Shown here: piece after piece, positions 44,441 through 58,859 of the stretch
How positions within the stretch are numbered: the stretch's first letter is position 1
How the letters are laid out: each line of letters starts with the position of its first letter
Assembly (NCBI GenBank): GCA_039566865.1
Contig: CM076949.1
Location: 23,350,501 to 23,414,500 of the forward strand
Reading direction: 5' to 3'
Source of the DNA: Aurelia coerulea
Taxonomy: Eukaryota; Cnidaria; Scyphozoa; Semaeostomeae; Ulmaridae
Length of the DNA: 64,000 nt
Program-made: the position numbers and the translations under genes
Notes under the pieces: generated by a model
Seen by the model: the letters and a program-made list of their open reading frames with translations, nothing else
What the model was told of the DNA's origin: nothing
Databases searched by the model: none

Positions 44441-47400
44441 CTTGCTTGCAGAGATAGAATGGTTTTGATGAAGACCATTTGATCAAAATGTAATGTCAGA
44501 AACAAATGATCGAGATGTTGATAATAAAAAGAAACGAGGGTGTATTCTACGTTTAGTACAACATGAACACGGATACAGCTTTTTGTACATTCTCTCGATG
44601 TTCCCAACTAAACTGCTAAGTAATATTTACAACTTACGAAAAAATAAATTCTATATTTGCCATCAATCAATTTGACTTTCAAATAATTGGTCGTTCCCAT
44701 TGAGGAATAGAACTGGGAGATTTTGATAAAGAAATGGGCTTCTGTGATGATAAGAAACTGTGTGTGAGTTTGTTATATTTCAAGTTTTTACAAAGAAGCC
44801 TATTTCAAATCGTCTAAAAACAACCCTTGTTATTGAGCATTAGGGATTTCAAGGGCACATTCGGGGGAGGGGGGAAGAGGTGGCTTTGTTGTCGAGAAAA
44901 CTTGACGGGGGTACTCACAAAAAACTTTCCTTCATTGAATTCACCTGAATTGAAGTCACTTGGTCCTGACTAGGAAAGAGCTTCCGGCATTAAGCCGGGA
45001 TTCTTAGGGGGAGGGGGCAGTCAAAAATGTATCACATTTTCAATCCATCAAGAAAGCATTATTAATGTAAACTATTTCAGCTGCAAAGGGGAGGCGCCGT
45101 AGCTCTTTTGTGCTTCTTTCTGTAGCTACGTCCTTGTGATTTCTTTTGGAAAAATATTAATCGTAATGCATTGCATTGAGATACCAGTCCTGTTACAAAA
45201 ATGTGAAAGGCACTGAGTGTCGCCGAAAAAATTACTCGCGTTTAAAAATCACAAACATTTGATTATGAAACCAATCAAAGAATTCATTTTCATCTCTTTT
45301 GTCAATGATGTAAATGAATATAAAGATGAGCTATGACCAATCCAGAAGCTTATCAAAGAACGAGAAATAAATCTGGTAATCATCTCTGCTGTTTCACAGT
45401 ATGCGTCAAAACCAGGCAGCACTAGAAATTCTAATTTTAAAACAAATCACAAGGTAAGCTATGCCTGGAAAAACAATGTGGTCTTTAATCTACTTGCCAA
45501 GAAAGGAATTTCAAAGATCAGACGTGTAATCAAATGTTAGGGATTATTCAAACAGGAGTACGTTTTTTGGGACGCTCGGTATAATCCGGCTGCGGAATGT
45601 TCAACTTAAATTGGAACCCCATCAGCAAGCGAATCACAGGGTGCTCAATCTTTAAGCAGACACATAGGGCGCCCAAGAGAATTGGTTTGAATTTAATTAA
45701 GCACTTTACACTACTACGCTAGAGAATACTAAGTATTATAATAAATACTATTGTCAAATGGAAGCATGACTTTTATTTGCACTGAACTTTCACCACGTGT
45801 CAGCAATCAGAAATCCTAAAAACAGTTTTTAATCAGATGTTAAATTTTTGTCAAGTTCTACGATGTTAGGGGGAAGGCCTTTGTTGAAACAAGGGAGGTT
45901 ACGGCCTGGTTAATCAAAAGAGCTTGCATTCGCAAAACTGTATAAGCATAAATCATCCAAGAATTTCGATGTATAATGGGTCACTTTATGATGGGAAGGT
46001 TGATTTACAGTTGAAACAAGAGAAGCGTGACCAGCATAATCCTAAAAAATCTGATTATTCCAAGGGCGCCTACCTTGTAGGAAATGTGTTTATTCCCAGT
46101 ACTGTAGAGTAATTGGTGTCCTGTGACCCAGTACAGAGAGTGTCCTAGAACCGTACCGTGACCAAGCAGTACACAGCGTCAGTCCTCTCAAGGTCAAAAT
46201 GACGTATGAATAACTTTGTGGTTTCAAATTCCGGTGTTTATGTAACACGATATCAACTGTGAATAACTGACTATACGAAAGTCACCAAAACAAATACAAA
46301 CGATGGCAAAGGCTGCTGGTCTTTGTACTCCCTTTAAAGGGCATAAAATGACACGTTGAAAAACTTTCTTCGGAGCTACAATTTTTACGCAACATTGTAA
46401 ATCTTGCCAAAGAGCCATGATGTAGAGATTTTCCATCATCCTTAAAGTCTAGACTGATTATATGTTCGTACGTTGATATACGTACGCACGTCTATTGATA
46501 GACTGATAGTGACAACAACAACAACAATTCACTTCAATTAGATGAGCGTAAATCGAGGGTCCTTGTGTAGTGAGGCTACTTGAAGTCTACAATGATAGTT
46601 TAGGTTCCTGAGTCTATATTATAAAAGCCTACCAATTTACAACCTTAAATTACCATATCATGAATGTTCTGAATAGGCAAAACTACCTCTTTCGTGAAGC
46701 TCTCGTGACCATCGTTCTATTCTGCACCATCATTGCTTTATGGATCTTTCAAATATGCTCAACGAAGTAGCTTAGGCCTAGGCCAAAGTCAATTTGCATC
46801 CGTCTTCTACTCGCTTTGTCAAATCAAACATTAAAGAAGCATAAAGCAATCGAAATGGTCATGATGCTGAAAAAAGGGCTATCTCTAAAATATGGAATCT
46901 GGAAACTGGAATCTTTAAAACATGGAATCTTTCAAACATGGAATCTTTAAAATGATTGGAAATATAAAACGGAAATGATCCTAATTGATCGTAGACCCAG
47001 AATTCCGATGAAGTGCGATGAAATACGATACATGGGATCAGCTTGGGAAGTGATTTGAAGCTTTTCAATGTAGATGACTGCGAAATTTGAACGGCAAAGT
47101 CTCGTCTTTTCTTCCCCCAAATAAATTCCAGGTCCTACGTAGATTCCAGTTTCCAGATTCCAGATTTCATGTTTTAAAGATGGCCGAAAAAAGGCAATGG
47201 TCCTGAAAGCTTCATCTAAGTTTGCGTCTTTTTTAATTTATGAGGAGTGTTATTTGGGTGTTGAAAGCTAAACTGTCTGATCTATCCTGCTGCCTGACAA
47301 ATCCCGTCAGTACCCTAGCTATCATCTAGCCACGTTAGCAGCATTCAGTCATTGAGGGCTGTCGTTTCAACCATGGTGGCACAATCTCAAGGTAAATCTT

Positions 47401-47482
47401 ATCGTTCGCTTGGTGTTTACTTTTGATGGTTGTTGTTTGCAGCTGGTTATCGTCAGCGTTGGAGGTGCCTTTCTATCGAAAT
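44441..47482. other. Intergenic region between the satellite and the receptor gene
   Basis: About 3 kb without a recognisable exon; the small open frames have no protein-like features. Contains an imperfect inverted repeat at about 46855-47205, whose arms share GAATCTGGAAACTGGAATCT. An ATTAAA hexamer on the minus strand (47237-47232), about 245 bases after the receptor stop codon, is a possible but weak poly(A) signal. Confidence 0.5.
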
Positions 47483-48020
47483 CTAAAGCGATGTTGCGTA
47501 GACATTCGCACGGCTGGTCAGCTGAACTTTCGTTTCACTGTCTATCGTACCATTTCCATTCCTATGCCCGGAACTCAAGCTGTCGGTCTTGTTGTATGTG
47601 ACTGAGTCAAAAGAGCTGTCGGTCTTCTTCGTTCCTGCCGATGTGCTTTGCGCATGTTTTCTCTTATGGACAAGACCGAGTTTATCTGTCCAGGATTTTC
47701 GCACATTCTCGTTCTTGAGGCCGTAAAAGACGAAGATGAAGAAACCTTGCAGCGAGTTAAGGATACAGAAGATGTATTGAAATGCGATGATTCCATTTGC
47801 GACAACGAGAAATCCGAATAACCACGTGAGACTGAACAAGAGGATGAACGCAGCGATGATGCGGAGGCGATGTAATGCACTTATTGCATTGTGCGGATAC
47901 ATTTTTGAACTTTTGTGTAAGGCTACCATTATGGATACGATTGAGGCAAAGTTAACCACCATTACGAGGCCTACTGGAACTATGAGTGTAGCGTATAATG
48001 GCATGCCTTTCACTGCACAA
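47483..48020 (-). CDS. Receptor terminal exon: helices 5-7 and cytoplasmic tail
   Basis: After the acceptor CCCATTTCAG it encodes CAVKG (loop-2 Cys), helix 5 (LYATLIVPVGLVMVVNF), helix 6 (IIAAFILLFSLTWLFGFLV), helix 7 (FQYIFCILNSLQGFFIFVFY) and GLKNENVRKSW. A tail of about 60 residues follows, rich in Ser, Thr, Lys and Asn and ending NVYATSL. Confidence 0.93.
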
Positions 48021-51000
48021 CTGAAATGGGAAAATATTGACACTAATGATTCCAGTAGCTAATTGTTACAATCTTAGGAAAAAAGGACTCTTACAGTAGA
48101 AAGATAAATAGAACGGTAAAAGAAGCATCGGCTCACCGATATTACATTACAGTAAAAACCCGCACATAAGAACCTTTTTCTATTAAGAACCTACAGCCTG
48201 AAATAATATATTTTGTACCCAATAAATAAGAACCATTTCAGGCTGATATCTAAACTAGGTTCTTAATAGAGGGTTTTATTCATTCATTGGGAAATAAATG
48301 CAACATTTTTGCCTCTTTCGTGAACTCCAAAACATTACTTACAGAACTGTGATAGGCAGGGCCTGCAGGGTTAAACTGGGTAAGATTGGGTTGAAATGGA
48401 TAGGGTCAAGAGTGCAAATAAGTTTGGCTAAGATTTAGATTCACATATTTTCCTATATTAAGGACCTACACCCTGATTACTAGATGTGCCTCATTGCATA
48501 AGAACCTAAACAGGCTGAGTTCAAAATCTTAGGTTCTTGTGTGCGGGTTTTTACTGTATATCATATCTTATCATTATAGCTCACCTAATGTGTGTCTTTA
48601 AGTGCAATGTGTTGTTGACCATCACCTTAACTACCCCCAGCATATTGCTTTGCAGTGCATTGCGGTATTTATTCCCCTGTGGCCAAACAGAGCACGGCAA
48701 ATGACTATGCACAGGCAGTTAAGGGGGCGGTGGCGCTCAACAACACATTGCACATAAAAACACGAATTACAGTAGGTAAGTATTCGCTAATCGCTTTGAA
48801 TTGCGATGTCAATCAACGCAACTGATGCTAATGTCTTCAAAAATCCGTCCTTGCTGATCTGAAATCAGTATGGCCAACTGTCTTGTTGTGCACGGAAAAT
48901 GGACTTTTAAGACAAGTCACGAAAAGGAAGATAGATCTAAACACGTGTCTCAAGGATCTATTCATCTACTTCAGAAGCTGAGCATCAAAGTGTCAAAAAA
49001 ATACCTGACTTACCTCTGTGCATCACCGTATTCACTTGTCCATGCAGCAATACCAATTACTGGGAAAATAACTGGTACACCTAGACAAGGAGAAGAAAAA
49101 GTAAACAAATGGTTACCTCCTGACCATTTGTTTGAAGCGCCATTTTCACCCAGCTGATCCTTTGCGGAAACGCTACAGTTCCAGACTGTCTGAAAATCTA
49201 ATATGACCTAAACGGGAACTATACCGGGTGGGTCAGAAAAAAGTTCCCACTTTCGAAAATTCGTAGCACCACACCACACGTACTTCATGGATTTGTATGA
49301 TGCAAATTCCAGTTAAAAGCCAAAAGATCAAAGCATGTTTGTGATTTTTCTCGTCTTCTTACGCGCACTGCAAATATAGGTAAATTCAACTTTAAAAAAT
49401 TTCATGTCTTCAAAATGACTGAAAAAGGGCCTAAAACACTTGATCAAATCGTTAGGACTCTCCTCACACAGAACAATACACACAGGCGTTTCACCTCTCT
49501 CAAGAGTAATAAGACATAGATTCTTAAACAGATACTAAAGATTTTCAATCCCATGGCAATAAATCTGCAGACGATATCTCTCACCTATGAGAAATTGCTT
49601 TTTCTCTGTTGTTCTGAGCGAGGAGTCTTTTATGATTTGATCATGTATTTTAGGCCTTTTTCAGTCATTTTGCAACCACAAAGTTTTTATAAATTTGAAT
49701 TTACCAATTTTTCCAATGCTTGTAACAAGGCGAGAAAAATCACAAAAATACTTCGATCTTTTGGCTGTCAAGCAAATATTGATTCATTCCAATCCATCCA
49801 GTACTCTTGATGCTATGAATTTTCAAAAGCGGGAACTTTTTTCTGGCTCACCCGGTAGGTTCACAGTGCAGTACTTCAAATGATTGGGTTCAACTGCAGT
49901 AAAAATTTTCGATCAGTTCAATTTCTGCGGCATGGATACATCGTTTCCGCTTTTAGGCCCAATTTGATTTTCAGACAGTCTGAAATTTCAATGTGCCCGC
50001 AAAGAACTCCGGATGGCAATGATTTTTAAGGATTCCAAGAACAGTACAGGGTGTCCCAAAAAATTGTGCCCCGTTTGTCTGAAGATTGTGACAAAACGGC
50101 AAAAGATTCTCGCCAAACTTTTGCATGATGGTGCTCTTCAGATGTTCAATTAAAGTTTGCCACCATCCCCGTAAAAATCCGTTGATAAATGATGGAGCTA
50201 TGACCTTCAGAACACCAAATTTGCCTGATGACTGAAACCAGCGGTCGGCCATTTTGTCTTACTATTTTGCAGTGATAAGTATCTTCACGTGAGGTAAGAA
50301 ATAATTTCTGTGAGGTCAGAAATAGTGGAACTCTCCGAGGATTATCGGAATTTTCACGAGAGCTATGACATTGGAGGCTGCTGTTTCATTTTCAATCCAT
50401 GAAGCTATTTATCGCTGCAAAATAGTAAGACAAAATGGCCGACCGCTGGTTTCAATGATCGGGCAAATTTGGTCTCCTGAAGGTCATAGCTCCATCATTT
50501 TTCAACGGATTTTCATGGGGATGGTGGCAAACTTTAATTGAACATCTGAAGAGCACCACCATGCAAAAGTTTGGCGAGAATCTTTTGCCGTTTTGTCACA
50601 ATCTTCAGACAAACGGGGAACAATTTTTTTGGGACACCCTGTACATGGCCAGCAGTTGCCAAGGTACCCTTTAACTTATAATGCGAAGAGTGTGGAGCCT
50701 CTTGAGAGGATGAAAAATTCATCTCCACTGGTGCAACAAATCTATTCAAGGGAATTTCAAATTCAACCTACCAGCCCCGGGCCTTGGTTACTTATTAAAA
50801 AATGAGTGTGCGCGTAGAGCCAAAATGTCATCAGTTACTCTTTTTATATAATCAATTACAATTAAAATACAAACTAAAAAACTACATCTACTATGCCTAT
50901 CATGGCGGGAATAGACACTAGGTCACCGGAGTTCCCATCATGAAAGGCACTGAAAGGCGCATCAGTTACTTACCCCAACCGAAGATTGAAGCTCTAAACA

Positions 51001-54000
51001 TCAAATTCTGTATTTCTGATTTCATAGGCATGACAATTCCACGATACGAGAAGAATCCTTCGACAGCACTCCAAGACAACACACACAGCAACGCATAATG
51101 GAGTAAGAACGCCACTGTTTGACATCCTGCTCGAGGCGATGTTCTTTCAATTCCAGCCAAGAATAAGACTTCAAGCAAAATGAGAGCGGCACATAGATTC
51201 ATAAGGATCTTTGGAGGATCGTTTTCTCGCAGTTTACTGGAAAAGAAGATCAGAATTTATAAAAATCATGACTAGAAGATGAGGTTTTCGAGACTACCGG
51301 GTGAACCAGAAAAAAGTTCCCACTTTTGAAAATTCATAGCATCAAGAGTACTGGATGGATTTGAATGAATCAATATTTGCTTGACAGCCAAAAGATCGAA
51401 GTATTTTTGTGATTTTTCTCACCTTGTTACGAGCACTGGAAAAATTGGTAAATTCAAGTTTACAAAATCTTTGTGGTTGCAAAATGACTGGAAAAGGCCT
51501 AAAATACTTGATCAAATCATAAAAGACTCTTCGCTCAGAACAACAGAGAAGGAGCAATTTCACATAGGTAAGAGATATCGTCTGCACATTTATTGCCATG
51601 GGATTGAAAATCTTTAGTATCTGTTTGAGAATCTATGTCTTTTAACTCTTGAGAAAGGTAAAACGCCCGTGCGTATTGTTCTGTGTGAGGAGAGTCCTAA
51701 CGATTTGATCAAGTGTTTTAGGCCATTTTTGAGTCATTTTGCAATCATGAAATTTGTGTAAAGTCGAATTTACCTATATCTGCAGTACTCGCAAGAAGAC
51801 GAGAAAAATCACAAAAATACTTCAATCTTTTGGCTTTTAACTAGAATTTGAATCATTAAAATCCATGCAGTACTTGTGGTGCTACGAATTTTTGAAAGTG
51901 GGAACTTTTTTCTGGCTCACCCGGTATTTGAGAAGTGTTTAAATTCAAGAAGACTTTTGAAAAAATTTTAAACAATCGCAATTCCCTAACATCTTCAAGA
52001 AACATACAATAACTTTAAAGAAATCCATAGTTCATGAATGTCTACAAATCTTTCATTCTTCTTGTCTACGATTTAAAAATTTTGATGACGTCACAAAATC
52101 CTCAGATGAATTGAAATATAAACTTCGCTGTTGGTTTATCGAAGGTCTGCAAAAACTGCAACGGTAGACTTATAGCAAAGTAGCTAAAGTTTCTTTCAAG
52201 CCATTCAATTCAAAGAATCAGGGCATATAAACTTAAACCCTTTCAAAGATTTAGAGCCCATGCTATCGAGGTCTGTCAATGATCTTCAACTGCAGACATA
52301 GATAGGCCCTGAATTTAAGAAACCACTTTTTCACATCTTAGCAAGGATGGAAAAAATATTCTAATTTCTGGGACCGAAAATTCGTTGAAAAAACTTTCTG
52401 TCACAGCAGGGTGCTCCAAACCAGAATCCACTTTTTGGCAGGTAATGATAGAAATATGTGGGACACATTTTGAAGATTGGTCAGTATCAGTAATCCTCAA
52501 TCTCAGTTGTAAAGGATGTTTAGCGAAATTTGTTGACTTTGCGACTGACTAGTTACCAAATTACAAACAGTATTGTTGTAGTCTGGAGACAGCCTAAATT
52601 AACCAAACATCTATCCAATTTCTAAAGACTTTAGTTTGAAATGCAAAGAGCAAATGCAAATTTTGGATTTTCACACAAATCAAATCATCAATTCCCCTTT
52701 CTTCTCGCATTTTTTTCTTTCTTTCTGGAGACCTGAAAAAATTTCTGGGACCATTGGTGCCGTGGTCCGCTATATTTTCCACCCATGCATCTTAGCCTAA
52801 ACAGTTTCTTATAGCTATGATACTTTTTACTTGTTAGGCTGAAAATTTCTTAAGTTTCTAATTTCTTTTCTGGAAAGTCCTGGAAAATAGGTTACAACAG
52901 AATGAGGATATTTGTAGATATATTAGCCATATGTGTATGTTATCAATGATTGTCAAGAACATCAATTGAAATTTAGGTAAAAGTCGGTAAAAATTTAGGC
53001 ATCAAAATACAAGAAACTTAATTTTGGGAATGAGCCTCAAGAGCTTCTTATAGGTAGGGGGGCTAATTATTTTTCAGTTGGCTAAAAGTTTCTTTCAGGT
53101 GGTTTCTTAAATGCGGAGCCCTACTGTAGATCGTTTGAAAGAAGGGGGTAAGAGAGCAAAAGAGGTGAATGAAATAGTTAAAAATAAAAATGTATGTTGG
53201 CAGGAGCCCCACGTGATTACTACACTGTGTTATATCAGTATATAGTCGGTTGCGTGACACATCAACGTTTATCGTCCTTTTTCACTGAAGATAGGATCTG
53301 CAAGGCTTCATAAGTCAAGCCAATCAATAGCCCTTTCAAATATAAAATTAAATCATGGAATGGAGAATATTGTAAATGTAACATCTGTAATTACAAAAAT
53401 CCTAAATCCTAAATATTGTTACCCTGGGTACCAGACTCTCTAACATAAAAACAGAGATGTTTCTATGATAGAGAGTCTGGTACCCAGGGTAAAATATTGT
53501 ATTTCTGTAGATAGTTGGTTTGAATTGGTTACTCTATTCATAGCATAAAATATCCTTGGGTATAGTGTGCACGCAGGCCAATTTTCATACGGCTACGGAG
53601 GACTCAGCGAAAGAGATAAAATCTCCTTCACAAAGCAATTCAAATTTTCCTCCACACAAGCATCACTGCAGTGTCTGACCCATGGCTTGACACCCTGTAC
53701 ATCTGCGCTTTTTTGCGTTTCAATGCCGCATAATTAAGGTAATCACGGGGGGCTCCTTGGTGTGTGCGTGAGACAGATGATACGCCCAACATACTCGTTC
53801 AAATCAAGGTACACATACGGAAAAATGATGTAGCTAATCAAGGTGAAAGTCGCTCCAACCAATGAAATTGCCACACCAACGTAACTGATTATTTTCAACG
53901 CAAGATGGTGTGCTGAATCTTTGACGGGGGTCTTCGCACCAAGCAAAACAGCGAAATTCGTCAAATGGCTGCAATGGCAAGTGACGTATCCATTTTGATA

Positions 54001-57000
54001 ACTATGTAATGAACACCCTGATGTTGACCAGCCTACAATTAACGAGAAGAAAAGTATTAAAGGAGCTCCGTCACAAAATTGTAAACACGTCTGTGAACAT
54101 CATTGTCTTAGGCACGTGTCCATTGTTTTCTGTGGTTTGTTTGATGGCTTCATCCATTCCACCAAAAAGTGACCGTTAAGAATCCATTCATATTTGGGCA
54201 ATTGCAAAAGATATGAATGTTAGGCTTGTTCCTCTTTGAAGTAAAAAAGATTTATCTTGAAAATAACGCTTTCATTTTTGAAAAATAAGTCTGTATGATA
54301 TTGGTTATTGCCGATCATCATTTCAACCGAAATTTGGAGATGAGAGGCCCTTTAAAAAGATATTTTTCAGAATATAGACATCAAAGACACGCGAGAGAAA
54401 AGGTCCCGGACCTTGTAGACATAACTCAAGTGCTTGACAGGCAGAGCAACATGACATTTTTGGGCATATTATTGAGCTCCTGAGAAAAACGGAAACATAT
54501 AGTGAAAATCAAAACATGAGGTTGATTGAGTTTTATCATAAGACAGTAATAAATGTATGTAAGAACATGGGTATCGGGACACCCAACGTTTTGATTAAAT
54601 ATTCAATTATTTTCTCTAAATTGTTTTCGTCTAATTTTGCTTTCTTTCTTTGAGCAACATTTTAAACTACCGGCCTGGCCATTTTCAGTTTGGTCATTCA
54701 AATCTCATTCTCTTGCATTCCTGTGTGTTAGTGCGTCTTCGCAGAAGAAAAGGGTTCAAACTGCCTAACTTGAAAACGGCTAGGCCATCAGTTGAAATGT
54801 CACAGAACCTTTCAACACAAATAATAATCCCCCTTGTGTTTTTGTCAGTATTGGCTGATGAATACGTGTAGAAAAAACGCTGAAGAGAACACTCACGTGA
54901 CTGAGAAAAATCCCACCACGCGCACAGGGATGCAAGGCCAGAAGAATCATTGGATGTTTTGTACTTTGTCACTACCGGCTCACTGAGTCCAGATATCTTC
55001 ACACCCGATACCTCTGCGGAGATGACTTTGCTGTTTAATCTGGACGGTCCGACCTCTTGAAACAATTTACCATGATCATACGCCACAAACAACATTTTAC
55101 TCAAATCGTTCTTTTGCGCCAATATGAGGCTCTTTGGCAAGCTAATAGCCGCTGTGGTTTCTTTAGGTTGCTGGGTAGAGCCTCGTTCCAATGAGATACC
55201 ACTTGAAGAGTTGATTGAAGATCCGGATTTGTAGCTGATCGTTATTCCTTTGAATCCGGATTTGCTTTCACGTGCACCGGCTAAAGCAAATCCTTTCTTT
55301 GCTAGGCTGAACTCGGTTTTGTTAGTGAGCAAGGCCCCACAAACTGTAGAGAGCACATTCACCATTCTGGAGAGAAGATGGTCAGAAATACTTAGACCCC
55401 GTTTACACGTTAGCGGATCAAAAGTGTTGCGGATCACGGTCTCGTTTACACGGTAGCGGATCAGCGGTCACCATAGAAATAGGACGAGGTCACATTCAAG
55501 AAGTGATTTCCTTTCAACGTCAAAATTTCAAAACAAACTGCAATTATGATTAAACCTCGTTTGTATGGAAAATACCCTCGTAATGAATCCGAATCAAAAT
55601 TGATGCGGATCACTTGCGGATCACACGGCGCAGAGCAAGAGTGATCCGATACAGGAGTGATCCGACACAAAACGAGTTCGCTTTCGTAGCACGATCAAAA
55701 TCAATGCGGATAGCGGAGCAGAGGTGTATCGGATCACTTCGAGCTCGTGTAAACGGGAGGCTGATCCGCAACACTTTTTGTATCGGATCAAAAGTGATCC
55801 GCTACCGTGTAAACGGGGTCTTAGTCTATCGGGTGACAAAAAAACAAGCAAGATCGCACATAGTTTCATGAAAGCAAATGTTATGAATAAAAACAGGGTG
55901 TCAAAAAATGTACCGGGTGTCCAATTACCCGAGTACTCCCGTTTGAAAAAACACCAACATTTGATTTCACGGCCGATCTTCAGATTTATTTCTTGTCAAG
56001 TAGATGAAGGACCTAACTATTTGCCCAAACATAGCTGATCTGGCAACTGGTTTTTTAAGCTTAGCAAATTTAGCTCTTTTTATGGCTATCTGGTTTCGAA
56101 TCATACTTCAAAGTAGCACTGATGATTGCTAGATCAATTTATTTGTTCGTGTAAAGCTTCTAGTTTGGTACAAACGACAGAAATAAATGCAATTATCACT
56201 GGAGACTTCAAGAATAGTAAAAAACCTGAAAATCTTGACTCAAAGGTAAGACTGCGTATTTTGCTGAAAAGTATAGCTTAAAAGAAGTGTTTTCAACGTG
56301 TAATTCTTCAACCTTGTTGTATCGAAAGCAAACATTTTATCATCTACAAATATTTTAGGGCCTTTCAAAAAACAAGTCACAAAGAACATTTTCTCAAAGG
56401 TTTGATGATTGATTTTTGGTGATTTTTTAAACAGGAGTACATTTGAGAGGTTTGAGGGGCTTATTCAAAATATATGCTTAGAAGAGAGGGGAGTGGTCGA
56501 GCGGCTTATACAGTTTCCGTCAGGTGACTGAAGTTAAGCTCGGTCGAGTGAAGTCAAACTCCGGATGGGTGACCTCGGAGGCTTGACCTCGCAACTTACC
56601 TCACCGTCCTTCGGAAGGGATGTATGTATGTATGTATCATTTTGCCACAATTACAATTATTTACGAGTTATATAATATAAAAATAGATACAATACAATAA
56701 ATAATGTTAAAAACGTAAAGGACAAACACCCCTAATTACAGTGGCAGTGATAGCATTAAAAGGTCAAAATGACCTTAATTCCATAATGGGACGTTAAACT
56801 AGGGGTCCCATGCCTGGATGCGGCATGCAAGTGGAGGGGCTTCAAAATAAATAGAAAGGATAGAAAGGAAGATTTAATAGAGAGGGGGGCTAAATAAAGC
56901 TTCTACGGTAAGCACACAATCAAATGAACATTACATCGTTTAGCCATTTTCAAAAAGAATCTGAATCGAACTATATTTTCATACATTTGAAGAATTTTAA

Positions 57001-58795
57001 ATGTGTACAACATACAATAGTAACAGAAGCTCTACCGTCACTCAATCGAACCTCTGGTATAAAGATGTAAAAAATATTGCTCAATGCAGACTCTTCTGGA
57101 GAATTAGAAAAAAGGTCTATTTAAATGCTTGTCAAAAAATCGAATGCTTTGGAAACTATAATGAAATCATTCTCGGTTTGCAATCGAGTGCTTCAATAAC
57201 TCGGGTGGTAGGTTACCTTTGAGAAACGTTGTTGCTTTGTTGTCCTTCACGCAAAGACTCTTCTGATGCTTCCATTATATTGTCAACCGTCTCAAGCATT
57301 TCATTTGCGACCTGGAAAATAAAATAACAATTTTTACAATTCAGATTACTGTACTCATGGAGTATTGCTTTTGTTAACACCTTAATTCAATGCGATTTGC
57401 GATGGCAGACAAAGGAAATTCCCTCAACCAGTAATTCAAAACAAACAAAGCTGCAAAAGTTTCTCTGAAACCCAGGTAGCTAGCTCGCTTGTTGTGCATT
57501 CCAGAAATTGTTTTTAAGAGCAAACATGGGCATAGATCGAAAGAAGAAGGATATATATACACATATACCTCAGGCATTTTATTTATTTGTTTCAAAGCCG
57601 ATTGAGAGGCGATTCAATTCTATTATTCTTTTGGGTGTTATCAAAACATTTACTGCTCAGCTTCTGAACAAAATAAATAAAATGCCCGTGGTAGATGTTT
57701 AGATATGTCCTTCTTCTTTCGATGTATGCTTACATTTGCTCTTAAAAATCATTTCTGGAATGCACAACGAGCGCGCTAGCTACCTTGCTTTCAGAGAAAA
57801 TTTTGCGGCTTTGTTTATTTTGAATTACTGGTTGAGAGAATTTCCTTTGTCTGCAATCGCTAATCGCTTTGAATTCAGGTGTCAACAAAAGCAACTCTTG
57901 CTATTGTGTTACAAAATCTGTCCTTGTTGGCTATGGAGGGTTCAGAATTGGAGCGTCCTTGAGTAACCACCCCCTGGGGGGGGGAACTTGGCTAGATTTT
58001 GGTTGGAAGGGGGTGCTAAGTGCCACACAATCGTCAAAAACATAACGATGTCTTGAAAGAGTATACCCAAACCAAACCTTGTACCAATTTTTCAAAAATG
58101 GCCTAATCATTCGTTATTTTTGCCAAAATCACAAAAATTGATATAATTCTTTCTACCACAATCTTGAAACTCGACGGATACCGTTGCTCATACCAAAATC
58201 GTGAAAATTGACAGCCTTCCCAACGGCACGTCCCCAATACCCAAAATTGTACATGGAACAAATATGTGAAGTTTGCATTCCTTAAAATGACTTTGGTAGG
58301 TAAGGTACTTAATAATAAATTGTAAAGAGATTCGGATGCAAAAAAACGAGAAGATTTAGCACACTGAGGCCTTTCTGACTTGTATCGTCATCAGAGTGTG
58401 ACTTTAAACAGAACTAAATGAAATTTTGTTCTACGGTCTTACTTATACATGGTTATGATTAGGTGACAGATTCACTGATTTCTTGATGAGTGATATTTGG
58501 CATGCGGTTAAATGCTAGTTCAATATCGCATGTCCGGCTTTGAATAACTTGTCTTAAAATGAAGTTGACTACAACGGCCTTGCTGCTAATGATTTCGATC
58601 ATAAACGATACTGTAGCAAACAAACAAACGAACAAGCAAGCAAGCAAACAAGCAAGCAAGCACGCAAGCAAACAAGCAAGCAAGCAAACAAGCACGCAAG
58701 CACGCAAGCAAGCAAGCAAGCACGCAAGCAAGCACGCAAGCAAGCAAGCAAGCAAACAAACAAGCAAGCAAGCAAGCACGCAAGCAAGCACGCAA

Positions 58796-58859
<64 letters not shown>

